Of a stretch of 60,000 nt of DNA, positions 46,402-59,290 are shown one piece after another. Numbering within the stretch: position 1 is the stretch's first letter; each line of letters begins with the position of its first letter. The translations under genes were made by a program, and so were the position numbers. Origin of the DNA: Cryptomeria japonica. Lineage: Eukaryota > Streptophyta > Pinopsida > Cupressales > Cupressaceae. Where the stretch lies: assembly GCF_030272615.1 (NCBI RefSeq), contig NC_081410.1, forward strand, positions 253,629,533 through 253,689,532, in the 5' to 3' direction. A model generated the notes under the pieces. It made no database searches, was not told where the DNA came from, and saw nothing but the letters and a program-made list of their open reading frames with translations.

Positions 46402-49400
46402 GTTTTATTGTAATATTTCTGTAGCTATAAGGTTTGGCATCTGCCCCAAAGTATGTAGCTCTGTTGAGTTCAATGGAAAACCCAGCTTTATGATCCTCTC
46501 TTGGTATGTTATCTTGTAATTCTAAAAATTCTATGAGTGCCTCATCGTTTTGGAAATGGTCAAGGCATGGGGGATTTGGCTAGTTCCATTCAATGAGTTC
46601 AGGATGGATGATAGGTATTACCTCATCAATTATGTTGAGTTCATGGGAGGTGTTAGTGAGGGTTAGTATAGAGGAGTGAAGTTCATCGATGGTAATCTCC
46701 TTGTTAGATTTTGGTGTAGGATTTGATGTAGGGCTTGTGGAAGTTGCTTCTTGCTCAAGAACCCAAAAGGTTTTAATCCATGCCTCTCCATAACTGGGAT
46801 ATCTTTATGAGGTGGTGGAGGTGATGTGTCTTCCTCATCTGAATTATTTAGATTTACTAAATCCCATTCCCACTCATGTGAGTTTGTCTCTGAATCACTC
46901 TCTAACATCTAATTAGTGTACCAAGTCGGGATGTCTTTTGAATTGAAATGCACTTTTGGAGGTGGGATTGTTGGTGTTGCTGATGGGGTTATCGGTCCCA
47001 TTGTGTTGCTGGTGGAGTTATTGGTGTTGTTGATGTTGGTAGTGCTATTGATGTTGTTGATGGGATTATTGGTGTTGTTGCTGTAGTTGGTGCTATTGAT
47101 GCTACTGATGGGATTATCAGTTTTGTTGGTGTAGTTGGTGTTGCAGATATAATCAAGGATGGCCTCCTTAGAGTAATTGGCTGATATAGAGGCTGGTTGG
47201 GTTTCCCTTTGAATCGAAGCTTAAGAAGAGATTCCTTTTGGAAACCTACTCCAGTTTTATCTTTGGGTTTCAACTCAGGTTGTAAGGTCTTGTGTCATCC
47301 TTGTTTGCAATGTCCCAAAGCACTATGGCCATCATATCCCATTATTTGCAGATAGTGAGGCCTTTGCCATATTTATCAGTGGGAAGCTTAGCCTTCAGGC
47401 CTTCTATGTTGATAGGATCCATGTAGATCCATTCTTCCAGGTCCTCATCCATGGTTTCCTCTTCTTGGCTTCTACCATGGGTGAATTGTGCCAAAGTGCA
47501 CATTTTGTTGGCTAGTGGTGTTTGAAGTAAACCTTGGGGTTTTCCATGAGTTCTAGGGGATGTGAGTAATTGCCCAACACAAAAGAGTTGGCTAAGATTA
47601 TATTCCCCGGGACCTTCCTCAGCCATTTTCATTTTCAACTTTGCCATCTTTGGTATAGGGGTTGTTGAGCTGGAAAGAGAGGTGGATTAACATATGATGT
47701 GGAAGGGATAACTTCTCTATTGTTAGGTATAGTGATCTTTGGTTGATGGTTAATATTATTACAATAGGCAAATGGATTTGCATCGCTGAGAATTGTAATT
47801 TCTACACTGTTATGTGGAAACTTGATACATTGGTGATAGGTAGATGGGACTGCTTGCATGGCATGTATCCAAGGTCTTCCTAATAAGAGATTATATGGCA
47901 AAGGAAGGTCTCAAACTTGGAAAACTATATGTTTCACCACTGGCCCCACTCTGATAGGTAATACAACAACTCCTCTGGATGAATGCTCTGCATCATCATA
48001 GGCTTTAATGGTTATCTTTTTGCTAGCATCCACTAATTCTATGGCAAAACCTAGTTTTGTGACCAACTACAAGATGCATATGTCCAAGTTGACTCCATTG
48101 TCAATCAAGACTCGCTTGATTCTATGTTGGTTTACAAATCCTTCAATATGGATGGAGGCATTATGTGGTTGTTGGAAGGAAGCTTTGTCACTTTCAGAAA
48201 AAGTGAGGCATGGTGATGACTTTAGATTACCAACCATGGCTTGAAATTGATCTATGTTGAGGTTGGTAGGGACTAACTCTTCTTGGAGAGCTTGATCCAA
48301 GATTGTTTTATGTGAGGGGGATAAGCGCAACAGCTCTAATATGGATATGAGGGAGGGCATTTTATCAATTTGCTCCCCAAGGTTATATTTCTTGGGGAGG
48401 GGTATTGTTCCTTGTGGTGCTGCTCAAATGGTAATCTTGCTATGATGCGTAACAATGTTGCATGCAGGATTTGGATTTTTGATGGTAAGAGTTGCAACTT
48501 GTTAATCAGCATCATAAATGTGATTCATAGTATAATTATATGCAGCTTGTGTGGGTTTCATCCTGAGGTGGAAGGACCCCTTTGATCATGTGATGGAAGT
48601 GGATTCTTGAACATTAAATGATCATAATTGGATGTTTTAGGGTCATGTCCTATTTCAATTTCTCCTCTATCAATAGGATCTTGAACAATATCTTTCAGTC
48701 GATGGCAATTTCTCATTTTATGCCCTCTTCCTTGGTGAAATTCACAATGTTCATTATCACACCACCATGGAGGCTTGACTTGAGGCTCATAATTAGATGT
48801 TTTTGGTAAGGTCACAAGATTGGAGGATACCAATTGATGCAATATTGTTTTGATAGGTTCCCCTAAGGTGTGCATGTGTGTTTTGGCTTGTAGTTTTGTT
48901 GCTTTTGTTTTGGTTCCTCTTGTTGCACATTGCGACCTTGATTTTGTGGATTAGTGATGGTGTTATTTTTAGGAGGGGGATTTTGTCCTGCAATCTTGGC
49001 CACAAGTTATGCAATTTTTACTATTCGTGCATCCACTATCCCTTCATTGACAATGTTCTTGTTTTTGTTCCAAAAATTTGGTTTATCACTATTATAATGT
49101 GGATGAGGACCATCTTTGGGTTCATTGTGGATTTTGATACGTCCCTTTTTGATGAGGGCTCTTTCACATTTTAGTCCTTGATTGATCATCTCTTCAAAGG
49201 ATTATGTACCCTTCATGTCTAATGTAATTCAGTCTCATCATTTAAGTTGGAAATGAATATTTCTACTAGTTCTTGCTCAGGTAAATGAAGAGAATGTTTG
49301 CCAGATAGTTGCCTCCACTGTTGTAGGAAAGTTGAGAACAAATCCCCTGGTTTCTGTTTGGTGTTGCACAAATCTACCATAGTGACATCATGTTCTATGT

Positions 49401-50139
49401 TGTGTACATAATGAGCGATAAATTTTTGGACTAGTTCCTCAAATGTTCTAATGCCACTTGGTAATCGTGAAAACCATTGTGTGGTTGTACCTCCCAAACT
49501 CTAAGGAAAGAGGCACATTAGATATGTGTCCTCATAGGCCACCTCTAAACATGCTGAGTGAAATTATTGTACATGATCCCTAGGATCTCCTTTGCCCCTA
49601 TACTTTTCAAATTTGGGTATCTTGAACCCTCATAGAAAAGGTGGCATAAGCATGTTCCTATCAAAAGGATAGGGACAAATATCATTAAGTCAAAATCGAG
49701 TAGTCTTCACACCACTGTTCAGTTGTTGAGGGAGATTTTCTACTTGTTTCCTTAACATATCTATTTTTGAAGGAGAAGGTGGTGGAGGATTCCCTTGATG
49801 ATTAAGGTCATAGTTGAAGTAATCTCTACCTCTTCCACCATCATGACGGCTATGTTTCTTAGATGTTTGTCGTATCTATGTGGTATCAAAGTTAGAGGAT
49901 AGTTTGGCACCCTCTTGAGCAAGTCTCAGAAAACGAGCATCTGCATTGTTTCTAAGGATTTTGTCAAAGAGTCTATTGAATTTGGGATTATTTTGTGCTC
50001 TTTCTATATCTTTTGGAGTGGGAGTATTGGGTTCTTCATCATTTATGCCTCCTCCCACTGCTTCATGAAAATCATTGAGGTTTTCTTCCTCTTCTTCAAT
50101 CTTTGGTTGTCGGTTTCTCATTGATCTTGTGTGAGCCAT
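46402..50139 (-). pseudogene. Tat element gag and protease, with linker to RT
   Basis: ATG at 50139 (MAHTRSMRNRQPK). One frame runs from 50139 to about 49210 with stops only; it contains the retrotransposon Gag domain (GFKIPKFEKYRGKGDP, LGGTTTQWFSRLPSG, LCNTKQKPGDLFSTFLQQWR). After a frameshift near 49200 comes a Cys/His motif CEFHQGRGHKMRNC (~48760). A protease follows with LIDNGVNLDIC (~48110), where DNG is the usual Tat form, and LLGRPWIH (~47870). The linker has a Thr/Pro-rich repeat (46989-47150) and the typical IPREDH region before Copia-2 cuts the frame. The polyprotein continues at 38598. Confidence 0.85.
46968..47150 (-). repeat. Thr/Pro-coding minisatellite in the Tat linker
   Basis: Imperfect repeats of a ~24-48 bp unit (plus strand GTTGTTGATGGGATTATTGGT) encode alternating TPTTPI/IPS-type segments on the minus strand. 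The repeats stay in frame, so they were part of the polyprotein. Confidence 0.7.
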
Positions 50140-52953
50140 ATTTTTTAAAGTTTGATGTTTGTGAAAGTGATTATGAGGTGGTGATGAAATGTTTGATGGA
50201 AGACAAGTTTTGTGAAATTTTTGCTAGAAGATGGATCTCTAACAATGAAGGTTGGATGTTAACAAAGTTCTTTGTGAATTGCTCTTGTGTTTTTCAACAA
50301 TTTTTATGTGATGAGGTATAGCAAGGTTTGAGATGTGTTACAAACCAAGCTACCTAGTAATGAGAGGATGCACTCATAAACTAGTTTTAACCTATGTAGA
50401 AATGCCTCTAAGGATGATTGATCCTAGATGTAGAGACACCCTAAAAGTGATTTGTTGGTTTGATTTAAGCAATATTTAAAAGAACTCAGGACAAGACCTC
50501 TTTGTCTTTTGAGAGTTGAATGGTTTTGTGATGTATGAAGGTGAAAGTGGATAGAATATGTACCTCAATAAAAACTTTATGTTATAAAGGAGGTTTCTAC
50601 TTCTTCCTCTCTAACAGGGGTCAATGGTTCCCCTCGAGCTTCGGTGTATGTGATACAAATTTTAGGAAAGAAAGCATGATTGATCTTGCCCCCTTTGTTT
50701 TTGTGATAATCAAAAGCTCTATACTGAGTAAAAGCTCTATTTCTTAAAGGCTCTTTGTTAAATTCATTGGATTTGCCTTGTAGGTACAAGTGTATATGAT
50801 GTAAAAATACCCTATGTGAGAGAAATAGTTGTCTATTGATATAGAAAAACTTCCTTCTTTTGATAAGAGCTTTTGAACCAAGTTGTCTCTTCTGTAATTT
50901 GATCTTTTGATGAAAACTCCTTTTTCTCAAGATATGAGTGATGGTCATACAAACTGACACTTGTTTCACTTGTTGATGTTGTTTTCTTTATCAATGTTTG
51001 AGGTATATTTTTTGGATGGATACTTGGTTTAAATTTGTTTTGAATTTTGTTTGACAAGAAAACACAACAAACACACAAGAACAATAACCTTGCCCCTTTT
51101 CAACAAAAGGAAAAAATAGGTGTGGATCTAAATCAACCCAATCATGAACTTTTTGACCCTTTACAAATGTATTTTATGTTCCTAAAGCCTAAAGTCAGCC
51201 CAAATTATTACTAGTCTGAAACAAGACGAAGACAACTCAAAGACTTTTTATCCCTAAGGTCAATGGCCAGTTGTGATATTTTTAGCCGACATCTTGATAT
51301 TTCTTCGACTTTGGTACTACATACCTTATAAATCCCATTGTGGCAGGTAAGGATGTGATTTACTAAGTCTTGCGCAAGCATAATAAATAGATGATCCCTA
51401 TGATGGGGTAGTCACCACTTTCATCAAGCTACAAGTATCCTTTCAAAAAGCCCCATTTCTACTCAAGGAAATATGTATGGTAAGTATCTTGGGAGCAAAA
51501 CCATCTATGCTCTTGCACTAAACTTTTCACAAATATCCTCAATCAATAGAATGGGTGGGCATCTAGAATAAAAGGTTTCTAGTAATGTTTGATGTGTTTG
51601 GACATAAGTTCAATCTGTAGTGACCCACTTAAAAGCCTTGTAACTTGTGGTGGGGCCCATATGTCCCTTTGGTAAGTTACATTGTAGGAACAACTACACT
51701 CAAGGTTACAACTTTCACTCTCACCTGATTTCTATAGCGGCTCAAAGGATTTACCGTGCAAGGTCGTTCCCAAGAGTGATGTGTCTCTTGGTAGGCCTCT
51801 CTTAAAAATAGAAAATTTAGAGAGTTACTAACACTTTTCTCTTGCACCTAGGACCATGAGAGCCAAGGGAGAGGATAGTGTGTGTTAGAAATGGGACCAC
51901 TCTATAGTTTTGCACAAGCGTGCCAAACACAGAAAACACTTGTTCTTTTTAATTGTTTTATCACAATGTGATCTATATGCTATTTGGAGATGTTGCTCCA
52001 AAAAACATGATTTTCTTTTTAATTCCTCAAAACAATTTGTTTTCTAACTAGGAAAGTGAAATCCTAGTCAACCAAATTGAAAGCATGATTTCTCAAAGTA
52101 AAAGCGATTTGTAAACATAAATGTACAAGTTGTTTGTTCTTTTTAACTTGCAAATAAAAAAGGTTGATTGTGAATTTTATCCTTGCAAGAAATGAAAGTT
52201 GTTTGGTTTGTTTTAAGCCCAAAATGAAAAGTTTGTTCCTAACTTGCAAGAAAGCAAATTTTGTTTGTTTGATTTGTGGTTCTTTTTAGCTTGCCAATGA
52301 AATTCTTTTTAAGCCCAAATTGAAGATTTTGTTGATTTTAGTCCAAAAATAAAAGATGAAGTTTGTTTTAAACCAAAAGGAAAGTGAATTCTTTTTAATC
52401 TAACTTAAAAAAAGCTAGAAAGAAAAGAAATAAATTTTAACTCCTCGAATCCTACAAACAAAACGTTAGTAACCTGCACAAAAAAGAGAAAAAATAGTGA
52501 AATGATGATTTTTGGTGGGCTTCTACAAGCCTAGATTTTTAATTTTTTGGTTACACAATTTTTTTTTGAATTCTCTATTACAAAAGTGCTACTTTGTGTA
52601 AACACAGAAGCGCTACTTCAAACAGAAGTGTTGAAATTCTAGCAGAAGTGCTAAAATATGGACAAACGCACTAATTTAAACTGTTCGACATAATGAAAAT
52701 ACTGTTAGACAGAGAGCGCAAAGGCACCAAAATATTACAATAGCATTATTTAACAAACAATAGCACTATAACTACAACAACAACAACACTAAATCTACAA
52801 CAAAAGTGCCAAAACTTGAACAAAGGTGCTAAATCTTATGTTGTCAATGGTGCTAAAATGCATGTCAATAGTGCTAAAGTGCAACCTATGCATGGAAATT
52901 TATGAAAAATCACCAAAAAAAAGTTAGTTTTGGATCAGAAGGTTGTTGTTCGA
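50140..52953 (-). other. Tat 5' leader
   Basis: 2.8 kb between PBS and gag. No conserved domain was recognised; open stretches here have biased, non-protein-like composition. It holds T-rich degenerate words (GTTTGTTTTAAGCCCAAA, 52130-52400) and an AGTGCT-like cluster at 52595-52880. Ogre-type elements carry an extra ORF in this place, but I see none that can be supported. Confidence 0.55.
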
Positions 52954-52971
52954 TTCACGTCGGGTTCACCA
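52954..52971 (-). other. Primer binding site of Tat element
   Basis: The minus strand reads TGGTGAACCCGACGTGAA, two bases inside the 5' LTR. It begins with TGG as required for pairing with a tRNA CCA end. The tRNA species is not assigned here. Confidence 0.75.
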
Positions 52972-52973
52972 AA

Positions 52974-54428
52974 TGATGCACGCTAAAAAGGACACAAGAA
53001 ACATAAGTCAAAGTTGTTAGTGTAGTTAATGGAAATAAAAAATGAAACACAAATGAAACTATAATCCTAAGCATGCATATCAAGAGAGATATAAAATAGA
53101 TAACGAAAAGCATACAAAAATGAACGAATGAGATAAAACCCTCCCAGATGCTCTCCAACATGCTCATAGTTGCTCCTCCCCTATTCCTCTCCTCTCCAAG
53201 TTCCACATGAGTGTAGCCCTCAACTTTTTGCACTATTATAGATGTCTTATAGAGATTCAAGATTATGAAAAGTGAAGATAACTAATTTTGCAAATGTAAA
53301 CAAGCTAATATGAGAAAGATTCTTAATTGTTCTATGTTAATTTTGGCCAAAATAACAAAGAAAAATGCTTCTAAATGCTCTCTCAAAATTATTGTAAGTT
53401 TGATGCATACAAGATTTCTGGATTTGGATGAAGAAGGAATGGGCTCTATTTATAGGAAAAATAGGACAATGGATGGTTGAGATTGAGTAATCTCAACAAG
53501 GGTCAGGATTGATGTGTTTATGGTCCATGTGAGGTCTTTCAACCCAATCCCAAGATGACAAATGTCAAAATGAGATGGCTTGAGAGGAGAGGGAAGAAGC
53601 ATTAAATGCTTGAGATGACATGAAGGTTACCTTGGGAGGTAAGGTTGGGCTTGAGTTAGATGAATAAAGCCTTTATCCAATGAATAATGCCTTTATCCAA
53701 TGGGCAAACTCTTGTGCAAGAGTTAGTGGGGATAAACATGGTCAAAGAAATGAATGCTTGAAGAGACCCATGAGTTAAATGAGGTTTGAGTTATAGGAAA
53801 ATTCTCTAACCATGTGGGTGAGTTGAGTTTAACCATTAATGGTCATGTAAGAGCCATTAATGGTTTGGAAGACTTTAAGGGTTAACTTGTTGAAGACATA
53901 AAACCTTTAATACTTTTCAAAGACTTTAAGGCTTTGAGAAGTGACTTAAAGTTGCTTAGGAATGTGACAATAATTAGGGGATAGGATTAGGCTAATTTAG
54001 AATGGATTAGAAGAATCTAGAATGGGTTAGAAGAGTCTAGGGGATTAAAAGAGCAAGTGGGTTTGATTGGTGAGAGAAAATAGGATTTTAATTAAAATAA
54101 ATTCATTTATCTCAACTAAATAGGTGCAACTTGCATTTGTAGGAGAATGCAAGTGGGAGGGTAGTTTAGGGATTGAAATAAATATTTTATTTATTTAAAA
54201 GAGGAAAGGGGGTTAAATTAAATAAATGTGCTTTATTCATTTAATTGATTTAGAGTGTGGTTTAATGAATTAATTTAAATAAATTGAATAATTTATTTAA
54301 TTAATAAGAGAAGAGGTTGAGGATGAAATTAATTAAATATTAATTTAATTAACTGATTATTGATGGTTAAATAATCAAATAAATATTAAATATCCATTTA
54401 ATTAAGTGGACAGATTTAGGTGACTACA
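52974..54428 (-). repeat. 5' LTR of Tat element
   Basis: TGATGCACGC...TGACTACA on the plus strand, 1455 bp; close match to 27853-29308. Followed by TSD TTATG (54429-54433). Confidence 0.92.
53446..53454 (-). promoter_or_regulatory. Candidate TATA box in Tat 5' LTR
   Basis: TATAAATAG on the minus strand, ~980 bp from the LTR start in element sense. Conserved in position in the other two copies. Confidence 0.6.
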
Positions 54429-54433
54429 TTATG

Positions 54434-56249
54434 TCATTACCTTTTTCTACTTAAGTCAAGGGTTGGTTATCTTTGGTGGGTCCATTGTATTTCCTAAGCA
54501 TTAAGTTGTTTTCGGCTTGCCCCTTTATATTTTTCCTAAGTCTAAAAAATTTAAAGACTTCGGCCGATGGATAAAGGAAGAATAGATCCTACAGTTCACG
54601 CAGCCTCACAGACAAAAATACAAGGAAGATAAGGACTACGACATCACGAGATGATGCCACATGTCCTCGATGGAGAAAGGTGAGCTAGTGGTTTGATTGT
54701 TCAGAATTTTCATATTACTAATTCTCAAGAGGTAAAGACCAAACTACTAATGGCCACATCAATTTGCATGTGTTTCAATGCATGGTGATGTTATAATCTG
54801 GGCAAAAAGGGGCTTGACTTTTAATTTGCAAAGGTTAGCGGGCATTGTGGTTGCAAGGTAAAGTGTGAATAGATCAAATGACCATCATAACCCCGAGAAG
54901 GAAGGTGCAAGAGGGTTAAGGATCGCGACATCATGAGATGATGTCATTTGTCTCGGGTTGACCAAGAAGACCGATGGTGTGGCCGATGATAGCGTTGGGT
55001 TAGAAGGTAAGTAGGCATTGCTACATCACATGATTGAATGGGTCCACATGCCATGATGGAGGGTCAATGTCAGACTGACCATTGGTGATTGTTCGATTCG
55101 CTAGGCTAGTCAAGAACTACGATGGAGTTTCAAACTGATATTTAAAGGGAAATCAAAGCCATTAGAAAGGGTTCCAAAATCTGTGAATAGGGTCTCTTTA
55201 GGTAGGTTCGGTCTGCAGGATTAGGTTCCAATTTTGGGAAGTCGTGAGTAAATAGAAAAAATTGTAATGTTATTTTGTAGAGCAAAATACAAGATAGTTA
55301 CCAGTTTCAGATTTCAAGTGGGTTATTCTGTAAATGAAATGTACTTTATTACTTGATAGAAGATAGATTTTGAAATTAATAGAGATACAATTTCAAGTCC
55401 TTAGTCTCCTATATGTGAATTTATTTTCTTTTGAGTTAATGGAATCAAGGGTTTCATTTACTTGTTGCATTGTTATGATGTATGTAATTTTCCATTCCAT
55501 GCATTAATCCAAGGGGTTAATTAAAATTCTTGAATGAAATTATAGAGAGATAATGGTTGTACTAGGATTTGATAAGTAGTTCTGGTAAGAAATTGCAAAT
55601 GGAACGATACTGTAAGGCAATATCATTTAAGATTTAATCAGTTGTTAGATAAATTTATGTCAAGTTTCAGTGATATTTTAGAGACTCAAAGCCCAATGGA
55701 ATAAGGCACTAGTATATGCTAGAAGGTGTCGTTAGGTTATCAATTTCTTGTCTATTTTACTAATGGTTTTTCTCAAATCATTTAAAATCAAGACATATCT
55801 ACAAGTTTTAAGTATGTTTGAGTTGTCCCACTATCTCATGCTCCAAATAAGGTCAAGGATCACTCAATAATTTGTCATTCTTGAGCATTCTCCCAGATGT
55901 TGAGCCTATATATGAGATCATCTTCTTTAATTGTAGCATAATTCATGAGTGTGGTGCAAGGTCACTAATTTGCTAAGGTATCACCCTCTCAGGTCTTACA
56001 GAGCCCAAAGCGTAGAAGGATTAACAAAAATCATTGATAGTTGGTCTAAGTTCTTGAGGATTTTAATAGTTGGAGTTGGTTTCTCCATGAATATTTGAAG
56101 AATCAACTTGGTTTTTGCCTCTCGCAGTATAAACCCATTTGGGAACCAACAAAATGGAGACTCTGGTGGGAATTGAACTATGGAAAATCTCTGGTTAGAA
56201 AATATTGGCTTCATATATAGTTGAGATTGTCCCATCCGAGTCACAAACA
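54434..56249 (+). repeat. Right part of the split 5' LTR of the outer element
   Basis: Continues 27852; its first ~360 bp match 59780-60000 and beyond. It contains two diverged copies of AAGGA...CGACATCA-GAGATGATG at 54631 and 54918. The 3' end is set at ~56249 from a PBS-like TGG at 56253. A similar PBS-like site at 56155 makes 56151 an alternative end. Confidence 0.7.
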
Positions 56250-57073
56250 AAATGGTGACTCTGTTGGGGAGTATTGCATAAAGTTTTTGGGGTTTTTTCT
56301 ATGATTTGATGGTTGAGCTTTGCTCTCGTGTCATAGGACCTAAATATTTTTCCATATAGAGTTATGAGCTTATTAAATCTGTGTCAGTCGAGTCAATTCA
56401 TATGAATGTTGGTTGAGAATCTATTGTATTTCATCTTTCAATGCAACTTTGTCTAGATTTGTCCCTATTTCATGATTATTACAAAACCTCACAAGTTGTG
56501 AGTCATGACTCTGAGATCTTTGTACCAGTGTGCATTATTTGAAAAAGAACTAAAGAATTTGCAGAAGAGATGATGCAGATTTTAGCTCTCGTGATAAAGT
56601 ACCCTGACAAGTTGAGGATGGAATTCATATGATGCCATATGATGATAGGAGGTGTTGCAGCACTGGTTTTTGAACAAATCTAACATGTGAAGAATTTCCA
56701 GTTGTTCAAGATATTTGTCCTCTGCAAAGGGATGGAGACTCTACAAAAGAACCTAATGAAGATGTGAAGAGAACTTCAGATTTATTACTGTTACAAGCTA
56801 GAAGGTTAATTTCTAGTCATTACCAAATCTCTAGGTATTTTTATTTTCATGAGTCGAATGTGTTTTCATGAAATTGATATATAGAAAATGTCTCCCTATT
56901 AAGTGAGTAAAGCACTAAGAGAGGTAATACTAGTGACTATTTTTCATACTTCTGTGATATAATTTTCAGATTTTATATCAAGTTTGATGAAGTATGTTTT
57001 GAGCTATGCATTGTAATATTTTAAGATTGTGATAAAGGAAAGATGTAGGGAAATGAATGAGAATATGTAATAT
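56250..57073 (+). other. PBS-like site and leader of the outer element
   Basis: ATGGTGACTCTGTTGGGGAG (from 56252) has the form of gypsy PBSs of the TGGCGACTC type. A near copy, TGGAGACTCTGGTGGG, starts at 56155. The remaining ~800 bp up to the gag ATG has no supported gene. Confidence 0.55.
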
Positions 57074-59290
57074 GTGCCTACACTTCCCTATGAAATGTCA
57101 AATATAAATGAGCAAAGTATGAAACCTTTGTCAAATCACAACAAAGCATTCTCTATGGAAAGATACAAACCATTAAATTTTAATGGTATCCAAGGTTTCC
57201 CAAGCCCTGGTCCTATTAAGGTTAGAGAATATCTACCAGAGTTCACTGGGAAAGGATCAAAATTAACACGTGAACATCTGGAAAAAATTTCTGAATTGAT
57301 GGGAGATTTTGAGATAAGTCAAGAAGATGTCTTCATGAAGATTTTTTTTCAATCTTTGAAGGAAAATGCCAAAGATTGGTTTTCTTATTTGTCATCATGT
57401 TCTGTCTCTTCATGGGTTGAACTAAAGGTAGCCTTCATGGAACAATTTGGCAAGAGAATTGGTCCAAGTTTAGTTATCAAAATATTCATGGGTATTCAAA
57501 AGGAAGAGGATAAGCTAGTTCCTATTTTCAATCTTAGATTTGCTAGAAAATTGGATGACATTCCTAGTCTTTATAGGCCAAATAATGCAGTGTGTTTCGT
57601 TGTTTAGCTGGATGCATTTGATGAGGAAGCGAGTTATTTGTTGAGAGACAAGGATCCCAAAACCTTGCATCAGGCTTATAGGACAGAAATGGACATTGAA
57701 AACAACATGAAATATGGAATCCCTAAGGGTTATTTATCTACAAGGGTATGCTATCCCAAGATATTAGATCTCGAAGAAAGGTATGACCCAAAAGATGAAG
57801 ATAAATGTCAAAACATCTATATCCCTATTAATCACATTAGCCCTATTATGACCAATGATTTGAACAGAAATGTGAGTGAAGAGAACTTGTCCGAGACAGT
57901 GGTTATTCCTCATGCTATTGAAGAGAAGGTTGATGAGAAATCATATGACATAACTGATACAGAAAAGGAGATAATTTCAGTCACTACATCCTATGACAAA
58001 ACTATTAGTTTTTCCAATAAGGATGCCACACATAAACTCCATTTGTAGTCTTATAGTTTAGATGAATCTAATAGATTGTATGAAGAAGAATTGAAAAGTT
58101 ACATATCGGATGAAAATAGTGTTGATGTGCAAGATTTTGATGGCATTGATTCATTCTCACATGAATCTATTATGTTCAATGATGAGAACTTGAATGATAT
58201 CATACCACCAATTTTATTTGATGATGCTACTGAGATAGAAAGTTACATGGTATGTACCAATGAAGAAGTTGTCCCATTAAAAGACACTTTTCGCACCCTG
58301 GATCGAATTGTTTTTCAGTGTTCCCATCACCAAAATGTCCTTGAATTGGCCTGTATGGTTGAGAAGGATGTAGTTCAAAAGGGTCAAAATAGTCATGATA
58401 ACTTTGTTCAAGCCTATGAGGATCATGACATTGAGCATCTGTATTGTTAGGATTATAATGCTTGGAGTTGTTCTAGTTTAGATTGTGACTCCTTGGTTCT
58501 TGATGAAAATGAATGTGAAATTGAGATGGCCAGTGTTTTTAGTGAAAATTTAATGCATTGTTTGATGAGGATGCAGATATGGATAAGTTAGTTCTTTGCC
58601 ATAATGTTTTTAATAGGGTATTTCATATGGTTCTTAACCCTTTGTATGAAGAAATAATTGAGAGTCTGGACATTACTACATCAACTTGTGAAATAGATAA
58701 TTAAGAAGACCAGGATGTGATACCTCAATTAATTTTTAATAAAGATGATGAGTTTCCTTCTATTACTGATATTATTGACATCAAATGGGATTCGAAGCAA
58801 GAGGTTGAATTTTTTCTTTAGCTTGATGATTTACAGTTACATGAAAGGATGAATTGTGATCCTTTTTGTCCTCTTGATAGCAGTTTGCTTATTATGTACA
58901 GTGGGAGAGTAGATTCTTTTGGGAGTTCCTTTTTTGATAAGTAGACTAATGTTTTAAACCAAGCCTATTTTCTCAGTTGTATGCCAGAATATAAGTTTTT
59001 CTATTTTCAGTTGAATAATGTTCTTACTAAGTGTGATATTGGTTTTAGTAAGGATATATATTATGTTGAGCACAACACATATATGTCACAAGGTGACCAT
59101 TATTTTCAATCATTGCATGTTTCAGAGGTTCGACAGTGAGTGAAATGATAATTTTAAGCATGGTAGTTGGACCAAAAAGGCTAGAAGGTTTGGTCAACAA
59201 AATTCTAGCTATGTTATTAGATTATTTTTAGTGCATTCAGAGGAGAACCATCTTTATGACAGAGGAAAGTATTGGTTGATTTTGACAAAT
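57074..59290 (+). pseudogene. Gag-like ORF with long acidic extension (outer element)
   Basis: ATG at 57074. One frame runs to ~58555, with TAGs at 57605, 58046 and 58448. A single shift follows, then a second frame from 58561 to TGA 59137, with a few stops and a further shifted tail to ~59290. Residues ~45-180 resemble a retrotransposon Gag domain (YLPEFTGKGSKL, FFQSLKENAKDWFSYL, WVELKVAFMEQFGKR). No Cys/His knuckle is seen. The rest (~500 residues) is rich in Asp/Glu/Asn/Ser and lacks protease or RT motifs. It probably supplied Gag for a non-autonomous element, or remains as a Gag fusion; the acidic domain is unassigned. Confidence 0.7.

Larger units (their letters stand above)
27853..54428 (-). 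mobile_element. Ty3/gypsy retrotransposon of Tat type, with nested Copia-2
   Basis: A complete minus-strand element with two ~1.46 kb LTRs, PBS, PPT and TSD TTATG. Excluding Copia-2 it is ~18.8 kb, in the size range of plant Tat/Ogre elements. Order in element sense: 5' LTR, 2.8 kb leader, gag-protease, RT, RNase H, a second archaeal-type RNase H, integrase, a ~5.7 kb 3' region with an antisense plant-mobile-domain ORF, PPT, 3' LTR. The second RNase H and the antisense ORF before the 3' LTR are known Tat-lineage traits. All frames are broken. Confidence 0.9.

Noticed and set aside
50577-50969. Possible extra ORF upstream of Tat gag
   Set aside because: Tat/Ogre elements can have one, but composition is low-complexity and no similarity is recognised; not called as a gene.
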